Assembly (NCBI RefSeq): GCF_011038785.1
Contig: NZ_JAAKDT010000034.1
Span: forward strand, 1 to 38,413
Direction: 5' to 3'
Length of the DNA stretch: 38,413 bases
DNA from: Parabacteroides sp. ZJ-118
GTDB taxonomy: Bacteria; Bacteroidota; Bacteroidia; Bacteroidales; Tannerellaceae
The notes under the pieces were generated by a model, which saw only the letters and a list, made by a program, of their open reading frames with translations, searched no databases and had not been told where the DNA came from. Positions 1-8,540 of the stretch are shown in pieces. The first letter of the stretch is position 1; each line of letters starts with the position of its first letter. A program made the position numbers and the translations under genes.

Positions 1-68
1 AAGTGTATTGACAAAACAAAATGGGGAATCCGGCAACTAATGCCGACTGCAACATATAGGTTCAACAA

Positions 69-117
69 AACAATAGCGACTGCAACTATTAGCTTCATAG
101 TGACAGTCGCTATTGTT
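69..117. repeat. 14-bp perfect inverted repeat
   Basis: AACAATAGCGACTG at 69-82 is exactly complementary to 104-117, with a 21-nt loop. A related GACTGCAAC block lies 33 bp upstream at 45-53, so the left arm looks partly duplicated. On the plus strand the stem is followed by AT-rich sequence, not a clean U-tract, so it could be a weak terminator for a gene left of the window or the edge of a repeat element. Confidence 0.6.
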
Positions 118-245
118 ATATATAAAGGTTTAATACCTGTAGTTTATCAAATGCTTACACAGATAGTGCTTTTGTCGGGAATAGAGGTTATCCGAAGTCG
201 TAAAACAGGGTAACTGCATCAAAAATCATTTCGTTGGGGAAGTTA

Positions 246-285
246 AAAAAAGCAAGCCGGACATGAGAGACATGTCCGGCCGCTT
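246..285 (-). terminator. Rho-independent terminator of the susCD operon
   Basis: GCCGGACATG (256-265) pairs perfectly with CATGTCCGGC (271-280) around a 5-nt loop. The stem is extended by AAGC/GCTT after a small bulge. On the minus strand the hairpin runs into six U residues (A-run 246-251). It lies about 20 bp past the SusD stop codon, as expected for the operon end. Confidence 0.9.
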
Positions 286-306
286 AAAGGGTTATAACCT
301 ATTTGA

Positions 307-2169
307 TTATTTCCAGTTCTCGTTTTGAACCAAAACACCATTCATCAACTGGATCTGTTTTTGAGGAATGGGTAAGGTTGCCCATTTCGGGTTATAATAT
401 TTATTTAGGTATTTACCCAAGTACTTGGATTCGTAGGAGAGAAAGTTATTCAGCTCGTCTGCGGCAATACCCCAACGTACCAAATCAAACCAACGATGAC
501 CTTCCAATGCCATTTCGATTTTACGTTCCCAACGCAAAGCTTTGGTAGCCGATTCCTTGGTCGCGAACTGTGAAGGCGGGTACAGACCGATACGATAGTT
601 TGCCGCCGCATTCGTGCCTTGTGTTCCACTGATCTTATTGTCAAATACATAAGAAGACGGAATCTCTACCATTGCCTCATCCGCTGCGTGAACATAAGCC
701 TTAGCCGCACGTTCACGGATTTGATTGATATATTGACCGGCTTCTTGCGGTTTGCCTGTCTCTATCAATGTCTCAGCATACCATAACAATACGTCCGCAT
801 AACGAATTAAGTGGAAATTCTTAGCTGATGACGCACTTTGCGTCGATACGGACAAACTTCCTTGATCTGCTTTCCGAGGAATATTCTTCTTGTGCAAATA
901 CGGTCCACCGTTAGAAAGCTCGCGAATCCAACCGGAGATGGTCGTAGGAATAGACCAATCCCAATAAGGCACGTTGAAACGACCTACGGTAAAGTCCAAA
1001 CGAGGGTCGGTATATACCGTTAGATCCGTATGAGGTACGGACGCGTCATCTATCGTAGTCAGAGGTGCTGCGTTTTGATAAGCGTTATTCATCTCCGGCA
1101 AACCGGCCTCATTTACGATATGAGAGTTAACCAACTCATAAGAAGGTTGATAGAATCCCCAACCTCCTGTACCTAAGGCTCCTTGGAAACCAACATGGGG
1201 AGCGCCGTTGATGGCGTTCGTGTTCACCTGTGTACCTGCAATAGCCATTTGGATGTCGAAAACGGATTCTCCCGTCCAATCAGATTCACCGGCGAGATAC
1301 AATTTCTCATAGTTCTCCGCTAACTGATATTTCGTACCGTTATTGTCTTTGCCATTTGCCATAATATCTTCAAGAATGGCTTTCGCCTCGGCCCAATGAT
1401 TGCTCGTCCCGTTCGTCCCGTTGTAGGGTGAAGATTGATAGATTCTCAACTTCGCGAGGAAAGCGGCGGCAGCCCATTTGTTCGCACGCCCCTTATCTAC
1501 AGACCATGTGTCGGGCAGATTGTCGTAAGCGTATTGGAAATCCTCAGCGATCTTATCCCAGATATAGATGTAATTCCCGCTCTCATCTACGTTGGAAACC
1601 TGGGGATTTACGCTTTCGGCCAAATCCTGGTCTGTAATGTAGGGAACAGCCGCGCCGAAGATCCTGACTGCCTCAAAATGCCAGAAACCGCGGAAGAAAC
1701 GAGCCTGGGCGATTGTCTCGGTCAAGAAGTCCTTGCTTTCGCCTGCGATAGTAGATAAAGCATTTGCTTCCTCTCCTTTATTCGCTACGTTTATCACGTT
1801 ATTTGCCATGAAAACACCGTTATAGCAACTTCTCCATTTGTTATTTAAATAACTGTTGTCTGTCGCGAACGTATAAGTTTCCAAACTGGTGAAATCCGGT
1901 TGGTCTGTGAAGTTGGATCCCTTATTGGCACTTCCGCCCATGATATCACCATAGACATAGTTACTAAGACTTTGCCAATAGTCATTACCTGTGTAATCAT
2001 GCAATGTGGCATACATACCCGTCATTAGCTGGGTAACACCGGCTTGTGTCAAGAAGTCAGGTTCGCTCACCTTTCCTGCCGGTTGCACATTCAGGAAGTC
2101 TGAGCAAGAAGTCATACCTCCCATTGCCGCAGCGGCGATCGCCGCATATATAAATAGTTTCTTCATCAT
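307..2169 (-). CDS. SusD/RagB-family outer-membrane nutrient-binding lipoprotein
   Basis: This 620-aa protein is the surface-exposed lid lipoprotein of a SusCD transporter. It captures an oligosaccharide or other nutrient and hands it to the SusC pore. The N-terminus is a lipoprotein signal: Met-Met-Lys-Lys, an Ala-rich hydrophobic stretch, then lipobox MTSC with Cys22 followed by the usual SDFL. Family marks include TPR-like helices (around 150-230) and the C-terminal block with RWERKIEMALEGHRWFDLVRWG, the SusD signature shared by most family members. The length is typical. A second ATG three bases downstream of the chosen start is equally possible. It lies 34 bp after susC and is surely co-transcribed. 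The substrate cannot be told from sequence, and no glycoside hydrolase or peptidase sits next to it. Confidence 0.95.
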   Translation of the reverse strand: MMKKLFIYAAIAAAAMGGMTSCSDFLNVQPAGKVSEPDFLTQAGVTQLMTGMYATLHDYTGNDYWQSLSNYVYGDIMGGSANKGSNFTDQPDFTSLETYTFATDNSYLNNKWRSCYNGVFMANNVINVANKGEEANALSTIAGESKDFLTETIAQARFFRGFWHFEAVRIFGAAVPYITDQDLAESVNPQVSNVDESGNYIYIWDKIAEDFQYAYDNLPDTWSVDKGRANKWAAAAFLAKLRIYQSSPYNGTNGTSNHWAEAKAILEDIMANGKDNNGTKYQLAENYEKLYLAGESDWTGESVFDIQMAIAGTQVNTNAINGAPHVGFQGALGTGGWGFYQPSYELVNSHIVNEAGLPEMNNAYQNAAPLTTIDDASVPHTDLTVYTDPRLDFTVGRFNVPYWDWSIPTTISGWIRELSNGGPYLHKKNIPRKADQGSLSVSTQSASSAKNFHLIRYADVLLWYAETLIETGKPQEAGQYINQIRERAAKAYVHAADEAMVEIPSSYVFDNKISGTQGTNAAANYRIGLYPPSQFATKESATKALRWERKIEMALEGHRWFDLVRWGIAADELNNFLSYESKYLGKYLNKYYNPKWATLPIPQKQIQLMNGVLVQNENWK

Positions 2170-2203
2170 GTTTATATTTAATTGTTTTCAATCATCATTC
2201 TAC

Positions 2204-5200
2204 TTAGAATGCCACGTTCACACCAAGGATGAACTGACGCGGCATACCGTATGAGCCAAAGTCTGTACCCATGTTTCGGTCGTTAGAACCGCCGGAACCG
2301 TTATCTGTACGAACTTGTGGATCCAGTCCGGAATATCCGGTGATGGTAAATACGTTTGCGACTTGTCCGTAGATACGGATCTTCTCCATCTTGATCTTGT
2401 TGAGGATCTTCCTAGGAAGCGTATAACCCAAAGTCAACGTTTGCATACGTAGGAACGAACCATCCTCGATATAACCCGAGTTGGATTGGTTAGCCGCTAA
2501 GTCTCCTTCACCTCCCACGGTAGCCCACATCTGGTAGATTCCGTCCGGATTTTTCTCCGGATGCCAAGAGTTGTCGCGGCGATCCTTTGAGTAAGCGGAT
2601 TGTAAAGCTCCATAGTGGGTATAATACTTATACATGGCGAAGAGGTCATTACCGATGGAGAAGTATAAATAAGTACTCAAATCGAAGTTCCTCCAACCTA
2701 AACTCAGGTTCAGTCCTCCTGTCAAATCCGGATGCGGGTTACCAATGAATGTGCGGTCATCCGCGTTGATCTTGCCATCGTTGTTTATGTCTTTCACCTT
2801 GTACTTTCCTACGAAATCACTGGCGATCAATTTCTCAGGGTCGCTTACCGTGAAAGGTAATACAGCCTGCCCATTGTCGTTCTTGTAGTTGCGGACCTCA
2901 TCCTCGCTCTTGTAGATGCCGTCCAACTGATAACCGTGGAACATACCTACCGCATGACCTTTCATCAATACGTTCATGTTGGAGATACGAGTACCCGTGA
3001 AGATACCTGCGTCTGTACCGATCTCGGTAAGTTTGTTTTTGTAGTGGGAGAGATTCAGGCCGATTGAATAGTTGAAATCTCCTACCTTGTCTCTCCAATT
3101 CATGTTCAAATCAATACCTCTATTCTCCATATCTCCGATATTGATCTTGGGCTTGGTGGCGTTACCGGCCAAGGCTGACCAGTTCGCATCAATCAACATA
3201 CCGGAAGTCTTCTTCAGATACCAATCAAAGTTGATGCTCAAGCGTTGATCCAATGTAGTTAAGTCGAATCCTGTATTCAACATCTTGGAAGTCTCCCATT
3301 TAGCATCGGCATCTCCAAGGTTGGTTACGCCGAATCCTTGAGCTACGTCTGTATCGGAACCTGATATGCTGTATAAGTACTTGTTCGCCGTACCGTATTG
3401 GAATGCCCAGTTATAGGGATCGATGTTAGAGTTACCCGTCGTACCGTAACCGGCGCGAATCTTCAAGTCGTCTATCCAGGAACGAGTTTTCTCCATGAAT
3501 TTCTCATCAGATATACGCCAACCTAAAGAAATAGAAGGGAACGTTCCCCAACGGTTTTTCTCGGAGAAGCGAGAGGATGCGTCTCGACGGACGGTAACGG
3601 TAGCCAAGTACTTGCCTTGATAAGCATAATCGGCACGGCCGAAGATACCGAACATCGTAGTCACATTATTTATATTTCCACCATTCCCCATATTGTTGGT
3701 AGAACCATTGGCGATTGTCCAGAAGTTTGGATTATCCTCGAATACGTAATCGATACGGTTCGCCTGGATCCAGCGGCCTAAACCTTCACGAAGAGCCTCG
3801 GTACCAAGTACGACCCCGATTTTGTGATCTTCGTTAATCGTCTTGTTGTAAGTGATCGTATTCGTCCATTGGTATCCCAGACGATAGTTTGCCTGCTCGT
3901 AAAAACTGTTATTGGAAGAACCCTCCTTATTCGTCATGATCGTGCGTTTGTTCATCCAATAGTCCCAGCTTCCCATCAATGTGGCACTAAATTGTGTACG
4001 GATCTTCAAGTCTTCCCCAAGGTCTTCCAGCGGTTTGATCTCACCATAGATCATGGATTGCGCACGCAAGAAGCGGCGACGGTTGTCCTTTTCGTCGTCT
4101 ACGGTCTGAACGGCTGTATTCGCACGTCCTCCCTCAGAGTTCTGCGAGCCGGAATAGTCTCCGCCAATCGTATAGATAGGTACCCAAGGTTGGATGGAGA
4201 AGGTCTTACCGAAGGTGTTATCATCGCCTTGACGACCCCGCTCACCGGAGTTCTCGATGATCGCGATATTGGTGTTCTGCCCGATAGAGAAATACTTGTT
4301 GGGCATGAAGTTTGTATTGACACGTAAGGAATAACGGCGGAACCATGATTCTTTAATTGTTCCCTCGCGGTTCATATAACCCAATCCCATGGCGTAGGTC
4401 GCTTTGTCTCCACCGCCGGTCACGGATACTTGGTGATCTTGTACTTTTCCGGTTTGCACAACCTCATCGTACCAATCCGTACCCTTTTTAGCCTCTGCCT
4501 CGGAATAACCGTCTTCCAGCATTTGATAATAAGCGGAACGAGACCATGTGCTTTTTCCATTGTCTTTATAAGATGCCAGCCATGCGTCGAGTGAACCGAA
4601 TTGCTCAATGACCTGCTCTTTCGACAAGCCGTTTGGCTTAATAGCGTAAGGCATCGTCAGATGTCCTGAACCGTCAGGGCCGATCGAACCGAATTGAGAA
4701 TGTGAGTAAAGCGTATTCCGGTATTTGAGTGCGTTTCGCTGTCCTTCCTCTTGGAATTCCATGGCTTCCCATCCGTCCAATAGGCCATAACCATCGTTCG
4801 CCATCTTGGCCACGCCGAAATAACCGTTGTAAGATACCTGTACCTTATCGCTTTTCTTTCCTTGCTTAGTCGTGATGATGATAACGCCATTCGCTCCTTT
4901 CGCTCCATAGATAGCGGAGGCGGCGGCATCCTTCAAGACCTGCATGGACTCGATATCGTTCGGGTTCACAGCATCGATATCTACGCCTTGCACGCCATCC
5001 ACGATGATCAGCGGGTCGGAACCGTTCACGGAGCCTACACCACGGATACGGATCGTTGTCTCGCCCAACGGACCACCACCGGCCTGTACGAATACACCGG
5101 CAGCCTTACCTTGCAGGGCCTCGGCGAAGTTAGATACCGGAGTCTCTTTCAAATCGTCCGTAGCGACCACGGCTACAGATCCCGTAATGTCTTTCTTCGC

Positions 5201-5611
5201 CTGGGTGCTATAACCCGTTACGACTACCTCGTCCAAGGCTTGAGAATCTTCTACTAAAGTGATTTTGATAGCGGTTTGGTTACCTCTTAGCGCCACCTGC
5301 TGGGTCACGTATCCGATGTAAGACACCACCAAGACCGCGTTTGCGGGCACATTCTCGATTACGGCGCGACCGTCCATGTCCGAGATGTTTCCGATCGTAG
5401 TCCCTTTTACGACTACGTTAGCTCCAAGGATAGGGCCTGATTTGTCTACGATCGTACAGGTTACTTGACGTCCGTTTTGCTGTACGCTCAAGATTCCTGT
5501 ACTAGATGTTGGATACAAATGATCCGCCTCCGTAGCTAAAGCCGTTCCGGCTCCGTACAGAAGAAAAGAAGCTCCTAAAAGGAAAGGCTTCCATGATACA
5601 ACATTGCTCAT
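2204..5611 (-). CDS. SusC/RagA-family TonB-dependent outer-membrane transporter
   Basis: This 1135-aa protein forms the TonB-dependent beta-barrel pore that imports the substrate held by its SusD partner. In order it has a signal peptide (to about residue 26, ALA cleavage), a carboxypeptidase-D-regulatory-like beta-sandwich (about 50-125) typical of Bacteroidetes SusC, a TonB box DEVVVTGY, a plug domain (GVGSVNGSDPLIIVDGV, then IESMQVLKDAAASAIYG and GANGVIIITTK), and a long barrel that ends in a terminal Phe (GVNVAF). It has no N-terminal STN domain, so direct FecR/ECF-sigma signalling through it is not expected. It is the first gene of a two-gene minus-strand operon, with a candidate promoter about 120 bp upstream. 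Confidence 0.96.
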   Translation of the reverse strand: MSNVVSWKPFLLGASFLLYGAGTALATEADHLYPTSSTGILSVQQNGRQVTCTIVDKSGPILGANVVVKGTTIGNISDMDGRAVIENVPANAVLVVSYIGYVTQQVALRGNQTAIKITLVEDSQALDEVVVTGYSTQAKKDITGSVAVVATDDLKETPVSNFAEALQGKAAGVFVQAGGGPLGETTIRIRGVGSVNGSDPLIIVDGVQGVDIDAVNPNDIESMQVLKDAAASAIYGAKGANGVIIITTKQGKKSDKVQVSYNGYFGVAKMANDGYGLLDGWEAMEFQEEGQRNALKYRNTLYSHSQFGSIGPDGSGHLTMPYAIKPNGLSKEQVIEQFGSLDAWLASYKDNGKSTWSRSAYYQMLEDGYSEAEAKKGTDWYDEVVQTGKVQDHQVSVTGGGDKATYAMGLGYMNREGTIKESWFRRYSLRVNTNFMPNKYFSIGQNTNIAIIENSGERGRQGDDNTFGKTFSIQPWVPIYTIGGDYSGSQNSEGGRANTAVQTVDDEKDNRRRFLRAQSMIYGEIKPLEDLGEDLKIRTQFSATLMGSWDYWMNKRTIMTNKEGSSNNSFYEQANYRLGYQWTNTITYNKTINEDHKIGVVLGTEALREGLGRWIQANRIDYVFEDNPNFWTIANGSTNNMGNGGNINNVTTMFGIFGRADYAYQGKYLATVTVRRDASSRFSEKNRWGTFPSISLGWRISDEKFMEKTRSWIDDLKIRAGYGTTGNSNIDPYNWAFQYGTANKYLYSISGSDTDVAQGFGVTNLGDADAKWETSKMLNTGFDLTTLDQRLSINFDWYLKKTSGMLIDANWSALAGNATKPKINIGDMENRGIDLNMNWRDKVGDFNYSIGLNLSHYKNKLTEIGTDAGIFTGTRISNMNVLMKGHAVGMFHGYQLDGIYKSEDEVRNYKNDNGQAVLPFTVSDPEKLIASDFVGKYKVKDINNDGKINADDRTFIGNPHPDLTGGLNLSLGWRNFDLSTYLYFSIGNDLFAMYKYYTHYGALQSAYSKDRRDNSWHPEKNPDGIYQMWATVGGEGDLAANQSNSGYIEDGSFLRMQTLTLGYTLPRKILNKIKMEKIRIYGQVANVFTITGYSGLDPQVRTDNGSGGSNDRNMGTDFGSYGMPRQFILGVNVAF

Positions 5612-5731
5612 ACAAATTAGAATTTAAGGTATTATAAATTAAATAACACTAATTGCTTTCTCTCTCTAAATTCGTGCGCCAAAGAAGCAACTCGCTTCAA
5701 AGCTCAAGCCGCCGCTCAAATCTTGCGTTCC

Positions 5732-5763
5732 CAAAGATCTGTGTTTTTTTTGATACGTGCAAC
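5732..5763 (-). promoter_or_regulatory. Candidate promoter for the susCD operon
   Basis: On the minus strand the -7 box reads GATCTTTG (five of six informative positions of TAnnTTTG, 5732-5739). GTTG at the -33 position (5760-5763) lies 20 bp away. This would give a leader of about 110 nt before susC. Long T and A runs lie just upstream at 5744-5786. Confidence 0.4.
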
Positions 5764-5848
5764 TTTTTTAATTAATTTTTTTTTTTGCGTGTCCCCTTCA
5801 ATAATGGTAGACAGCCCCTGATCTCTTCGTAGATTGAAGGCATGGGAA

Positions 5849-6505
5849 TCAAAACGAGACATATGGAGGCAAAGGGGTTGCCGGTTCCCAATCGCCCATC
5901 CGCTCCTCCAAGTATTGGAGGACTTCCTCGTCAGAATCGAAGAAGTGATACGCTGCGATACGTATGTTCTTATTGGGTGCCAACCCTTCTCGGAGTTCAT
6001 ATTCGGCTTTGGGAAAGATCCGTTGGTCATCTGCGATCTCGTCTGGATAGGTTACGGTGGCTACTATTTTTTTACCTCCATCGGTCTTGAGAAAGAGCTT
6101 GCCTCCTGCCGTCTCGTATGGGAATGGGTGGCTGGAAAAGGAGGAAACTTCTCCGTCCTCATGGATCTGATAGTTGCGTCCTACGAGCAAAAGGATCTTT
6201 CCCAGCTTTTTTTCCTCTTTATAGGCCTCCCATTTACGCCACCGGATGTCGCTTCCTTCAGTGTCGCTTGGCTCGTACAATTTACCGTCCTTGAACCACA
6301 TAGTGAAGGGCGCTCCCACGTCATATGTCCTTCCGGGATAAGGATTTTGTTTTGTTCCGTCTTTTTTCGTGAACGTGCAGGTGGAGACCGATTCAAAATA
6401 ACGGTCTTCCAAGGATGCGCATAATTCATCCCCGCCCAATATGTCGTCGTTCTCACAGGCGCAGAGGATAAGAAGCAGGAGTGATAATACGGTTGATGTT
6501 TTCAT
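5849..6505 (-). CDS. Putative lipoprotein of unknown function
   Basis: This is a 218-aa protein I do not recognise. It starts with a short lipoprotein-type signal: Met-Lys, a Leu-rich core, then LILCAC, so Cys15 or Cys17 would be lipidated. An acidic ENDD follows, a feature common in Bacteroidetes surface lipoproteins. The rest is soluble with many charged residues and a FTMWFKDGKLYEPSDTEG segment that resembles small Bacteroidales lipocalin- or DUF-type domains, without a confident match. It lies 237 bp upstream of susC on the same strand. The candidate promoter in that gap suggests separate control, but it could also feed into susCD. Expression at the outer membrane is inferred from the signal alone. 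Confidence 0.75.
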   Translation of the reverse strand: MKTSTVLSLLLLILCACENDDILGGDELCASLEDRYFESVSTCTFTKKDGTKQNPYPGRTYDVGAPFTMWFKDGKLYEPSDTEGSDIRWRKWEAYKEEKKLGKILLLVGRNYQIHEDGEVSSFSSHPFPYETAGGKLFLKTDGGKKIVATVTYPDEIADDQRIFPKAEYELREGLAPNKNIRIAAYHFFDSDEEVLQYLEERMGDWEPATPLPPYVSF

Positions 6506-6675
6506 TTTGTAGACTAATTTTAATGAATTAAGATTTTATCGAAGCATTTCACGGTCAAAAAATCGGATGAAATCCAACCGTCGGTGCAAAATAATTTGCC
6601 AACGGTTTGGTGCATATCGGTAATTTACTTACCATGGCGATTGCAGAACCAAAAAAGCATTACCGAATACGATAA

Positions 6676-6706
6676 CAAAAATAGCAATAAAAATCAGACT
6701 GTCACA
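6676..6706 (-). promoter_or_regulatory. Candidate promoter for the lipoprotein gene
   Basis: On the minus strand the -7 box TATTTTTG (6676-6683) is a perfect TAnnTTTG match. A TGTG (three of four for TTTG) sits 19 bp upstream at 6703-6706. It would give a long leader of about 165 nt. Confidence 0.4.
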
Positions 6707-6754
6707 TCTTTTGGAGGAATTTAGTAATGTTAAAAAATAAGTTGCCGAGAATAT

Positions 6755-6785
6755 CGTGTCGACCACTTCAACGACACGGTTTTTT
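6755..6785 (+). terminator. Orphan plus-strand terminator-like hairpin
   Basis: CGTGTCG (6755-6761) pairs with CGACACG (6772-6778) around a 10-nt loop and is followed by a six-base T run (6780-6785). It has the form of an intrinsic terminator on the plus strand, yet no plus-strand gene lies upstream of it in the window. Confidence 0.5.
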
Positions 6786-6951
6786 GTCCACGAAATCGAG
6801 CGAAAAACAGCTTTTTGCGATCATGAAGATCACGTAACAGCCCATTTTTCGCGCTCTTGGCAAGCGAAGGCGAACAGCCGCTTCAGGAAGACTGAAGCCA
6901 TTAAAGGACAAGAAGATAGGCCGGAAACAACGCCGCCTTCCCGGAAAAGCT

Positions 6952-7095
6952 CAGGGCGCAAAGGGCGCAAAAACAAGGCCTCCGCTAAAAATATATACAT
7001 ATATAAATATTTATCTTACTGTATAAGTACGATGTAAATTTATATATATATAAAAGTTTTTATAAAGGCCGTAAAGATGCGCCCTTTGCGCCCTG
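6952..7095. repeat. About 144-bp imperfect palindrome (MITE-like or hairpin element)
   Basis: The outer arms are a perfect 18-bp inverted repeat: 6952-6969, made of two tandem GGGCGCAAA-type units, against 7078-7095. The symmetry continues inward: a GGCC sits exactly 7 nt inside each arm (6977-6980, 7067-7070), followed on both sides by TAAAAA and a TATATA-rich run ending TATAAAT. The centre is near 7023. No transposase or coding potential is seen inside. Confidence 0.65.
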
Positions 7096-7111
7096 ACCTC
7101 CCCGTCTTTTC

Positions 7112-7161
7112 CCATTGAGACCCGACCGGAAAACCATTGAGATACGGCGCTAAGTCAATGG
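7112..7161. repeat. Short CCATTGAGA direct and inverted repeats
   Basis: CCATTGAGA occurs at 7112-7120 and 7134-7142, and its partial complement TCAATGG at 7155-7161. The cluster lies just outside the large palindrome. Function unknown; possibly remnants of the same element. Confidence 0.4.
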
Positions 7162-7370
7162 AACGCATGACGGATTCCAGTGACTTGGCTACCCGATTCC
7201 AGACAGATGTCGCCCGGCTCTCACGGATGGCTGTTGGCGCTGCCAGAGACAAGAGGACATTAACGACCGGATTGAGCGGTCGCTATCATCGTATAACAGT
7301 GTTGCTAAACATAAGTTTTCGGGGAAATGAACGAAAATGATCGCGATTCGTAAAATTTTCTTGAAATTGT

Positions 7371-7401
7371 ATTGTAACTTGTGTTAAACCCCTTATATTT
7401 G
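7371..7401 (+). promoter_or_regulatory. Promoter of the ROK kinase gene
   Basis: ATTG (7371-7374), a 19-bp spacer and a perfect -7 box TATATTTG (7394-7401) match the Bacteroidetes housekeeping promoter. The start codon follows 46 bp downstream. Confidence 0.8.
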
Positions 7402-7447
7402 CTACTCGGAAAAAGGAAAAATCATTATTAATCCTAAATACAAAATC

Positions 7448-8434
7448 ATGGAGAAGCCTTATGTAGTGGGTATCGATATAGGTGGTACCAACACTGTTTT
7501 CGGTGTAGTCGACGCAAGAGGAACAATCTTGTACAGTGGATCAATCAAGACGGGTAAATATGCCGATGTCAATGACTATGTGGCGGAATTGGCCAAAGGG
7601 CTGAAATCCGTTATCGATCAGGCCGGAGGCACGGATAAGATCAAAGGGGTGGGCGTTGGCGCCCCGAACGGGAACTTTTTCAACGGTTGCATTGAATTCG
7701 CCCCGAACCTGCCTTGGAAGGGCAAGATTCCTTTGGCTCAATTGATCAGCGAGCAGATCGATGGTATTCCTGTCGCTTTGACAAACGACGCCAATGCTGC
7801 CGCTATCGGCGAGATGACTTATGGAGCTGCTCGCGGCATGAAAGATTTTATCGTGATCACTTTGGGTACCGGCGTGGGTAGCGGTATCGTGGTCGGTGGT
7901 AACTTGGTGTACGGGCATGACGGTTTCGCCGGCGAGTTGGGGCATGTGATCATGCGTCGTAACAACGGCCGTCAGTGCGGTTGCGGCCGCCAGGGATGTC
8001 TGGAGGCTTATGCTTCGGCTACCGGAGTGGCTCGCACGGCTCGCGAATATCTGGCGATCCGTAAGGACGAGAGCGTTCTTCGCGATCTGGACCCGGATGA
8101 AATCACCTCAAAAGACGTATACGACGCGGCTATGAAGAATGATAAGATCGCTCTTGAGATCTTCGAGGCTACAGGTACGATGTTGGGTGAGGCTTTCGCT
8201 GATTTCGTGGCGTTCTCCAGCCCGGAGGCTATTATCTTGTTTGGTGGCCTTACGAAAGCGGGCGATTTGATCATGAACCCGATCAAGCGTTCGATGGAGA
8301 AGAATATGCTGAAAGTATTCGCCGGTAAGACGAAATTGTTATTCTCTCAATTGAAAGAGAGCGACGCTGCCGTGTTGGGAGCGAGTGCGTTGGGCTGGGA
8401 AGTGAGAGACCAAAGCGCCGGTTTGGAAGTCTGA
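7448..8434 (+). CDS. ROK-family sugar kinase, probable glucokinase
   Basis: This 328-aa cytoplasmic enzyme should phosphorylate a hexose, probably glucose, with ATP as the entry step of glycolysis. It opens with the ATPase phosphate-1 motif DIGGTNT (residues 10-16). It carries the substrate loop NDANAAAIGE, the second phosphate motif LGTGVGSGIV, and the ROK signature GELGHVI. The zinc-binding cysteine cluster CGCGRQGCLE that separates ROK kinases from other hexokinases follows. Bacteroides have ROK glucokinases of this size, so glucokinase is the best call, but N-acetylglucosamine or mannose kinase activity cannot be excluded from sequence. It has its own strong promoter, and a hairpin separates it from the Nudix gene. 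Confidence 0.9.
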   Translation: MEKPYVVGIDIGGTNTVFGVVDARGTILYSGSIKTGKYADVNDYVAELAKGLKSVIDQAGGTDKIKGVGVGAPNGNFFNGCIEFAPNLPWKGKIPLAQLISEQIDGIPVALTNDANAAAIGEMTYGAARGMKDFIVITLGTGVGSGIVVGGNLVYGHDGFAGELGHVIMRRNNGRQCGCGRQGCLEAYASATGVARTAREYLAIRKDESVLRDLDPDEITSKDVYDAAMKNDKIALEIFEATGTMLGEAFADFVAFSSPEAIILFGGLTKAGDLIMNPIKRSMEKNMLKVFAGKTKLLFSQLKESDAAVLGASALGWEVRDQSAGLEV

Positions 8435-8477
8435 GCCTTATGTTTCGCGTGCAACGTTGAAAATAGCAGAGAGATAG

Positions 8478-8509
8478 GGCAAGCCGCATCCGGATAGGTG
8501 CGGCTTGCC
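8478..8509 (+). terminator. Hairpin after the ROK kinase
   Basis: GGCAAGCCGCA (8478-8488) pairs perfectly with TGCGGCTTGCC (8499-8509) around a 10-nt loop. Only a weak T tract follows (gacttt), so termination may be partial and the Nudix gene could be read through. Confidence 0.55.
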
Positions 8510-8540
8510 GACTTTAACGGAATTAGTGTCGCAAGGTGGT

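Larger units (their letters stand above)
1..306. other. Non-coding left edge
   Basis: No credible gene is visible here. It holds a 14-bp inverted repeat (69-117), a GACTGCAAC direct repeat at 45-53 and 78-86 in similar contexts, and the terminator of the minus-strand susCD operon at its right end. The rest is AT-rich with no promoter I trust. Confidence 0.6.
6506..7447. other. 0.94 kb non-coding stretch with structured DNA
   Basis: No convincing gene lies here. Reading frames of 70-90 codons exist but have odd composition and start inside hairpins. It holds a minus-strand promoter candidate (6676-6706), a plus-strand terminator-like hairpin (6755-6785), a roughly 144-bp imperfect palindrome (6952-7095), short repeats (7112-7161) and the promoter of the downstream kinase (7371-7401). 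Confidence 0.6.

Noticed and set aside
5834-6424. 196-codon plus-strand frame
   Set aside because: Lies opposite the lipoprotein gene, which has a proper signal peptide and lipobox.
6952-6969. Tandem GGGCGCAAA units considered as a CRISPR or satellite repeat
   Set aside because: Only two units per arm, no spacers and no cas genes; better explained as part of the palindrome.
6756-7037. 93-codon plus-strand frame in the gene-poor gap
   Set aside because: Starts inside the orphan hairpin and runs through the palindrome arm and AT-rich tract; it has no recognisable protein features.
8505-8540. N-terminal extension of the Nudix protein from a TTG
   Set aside because: The TTG lies inside the hairpin after the ROK kinase; ATG 8541 has a better ribosome-binding site and starts right before the zinc ribbon.
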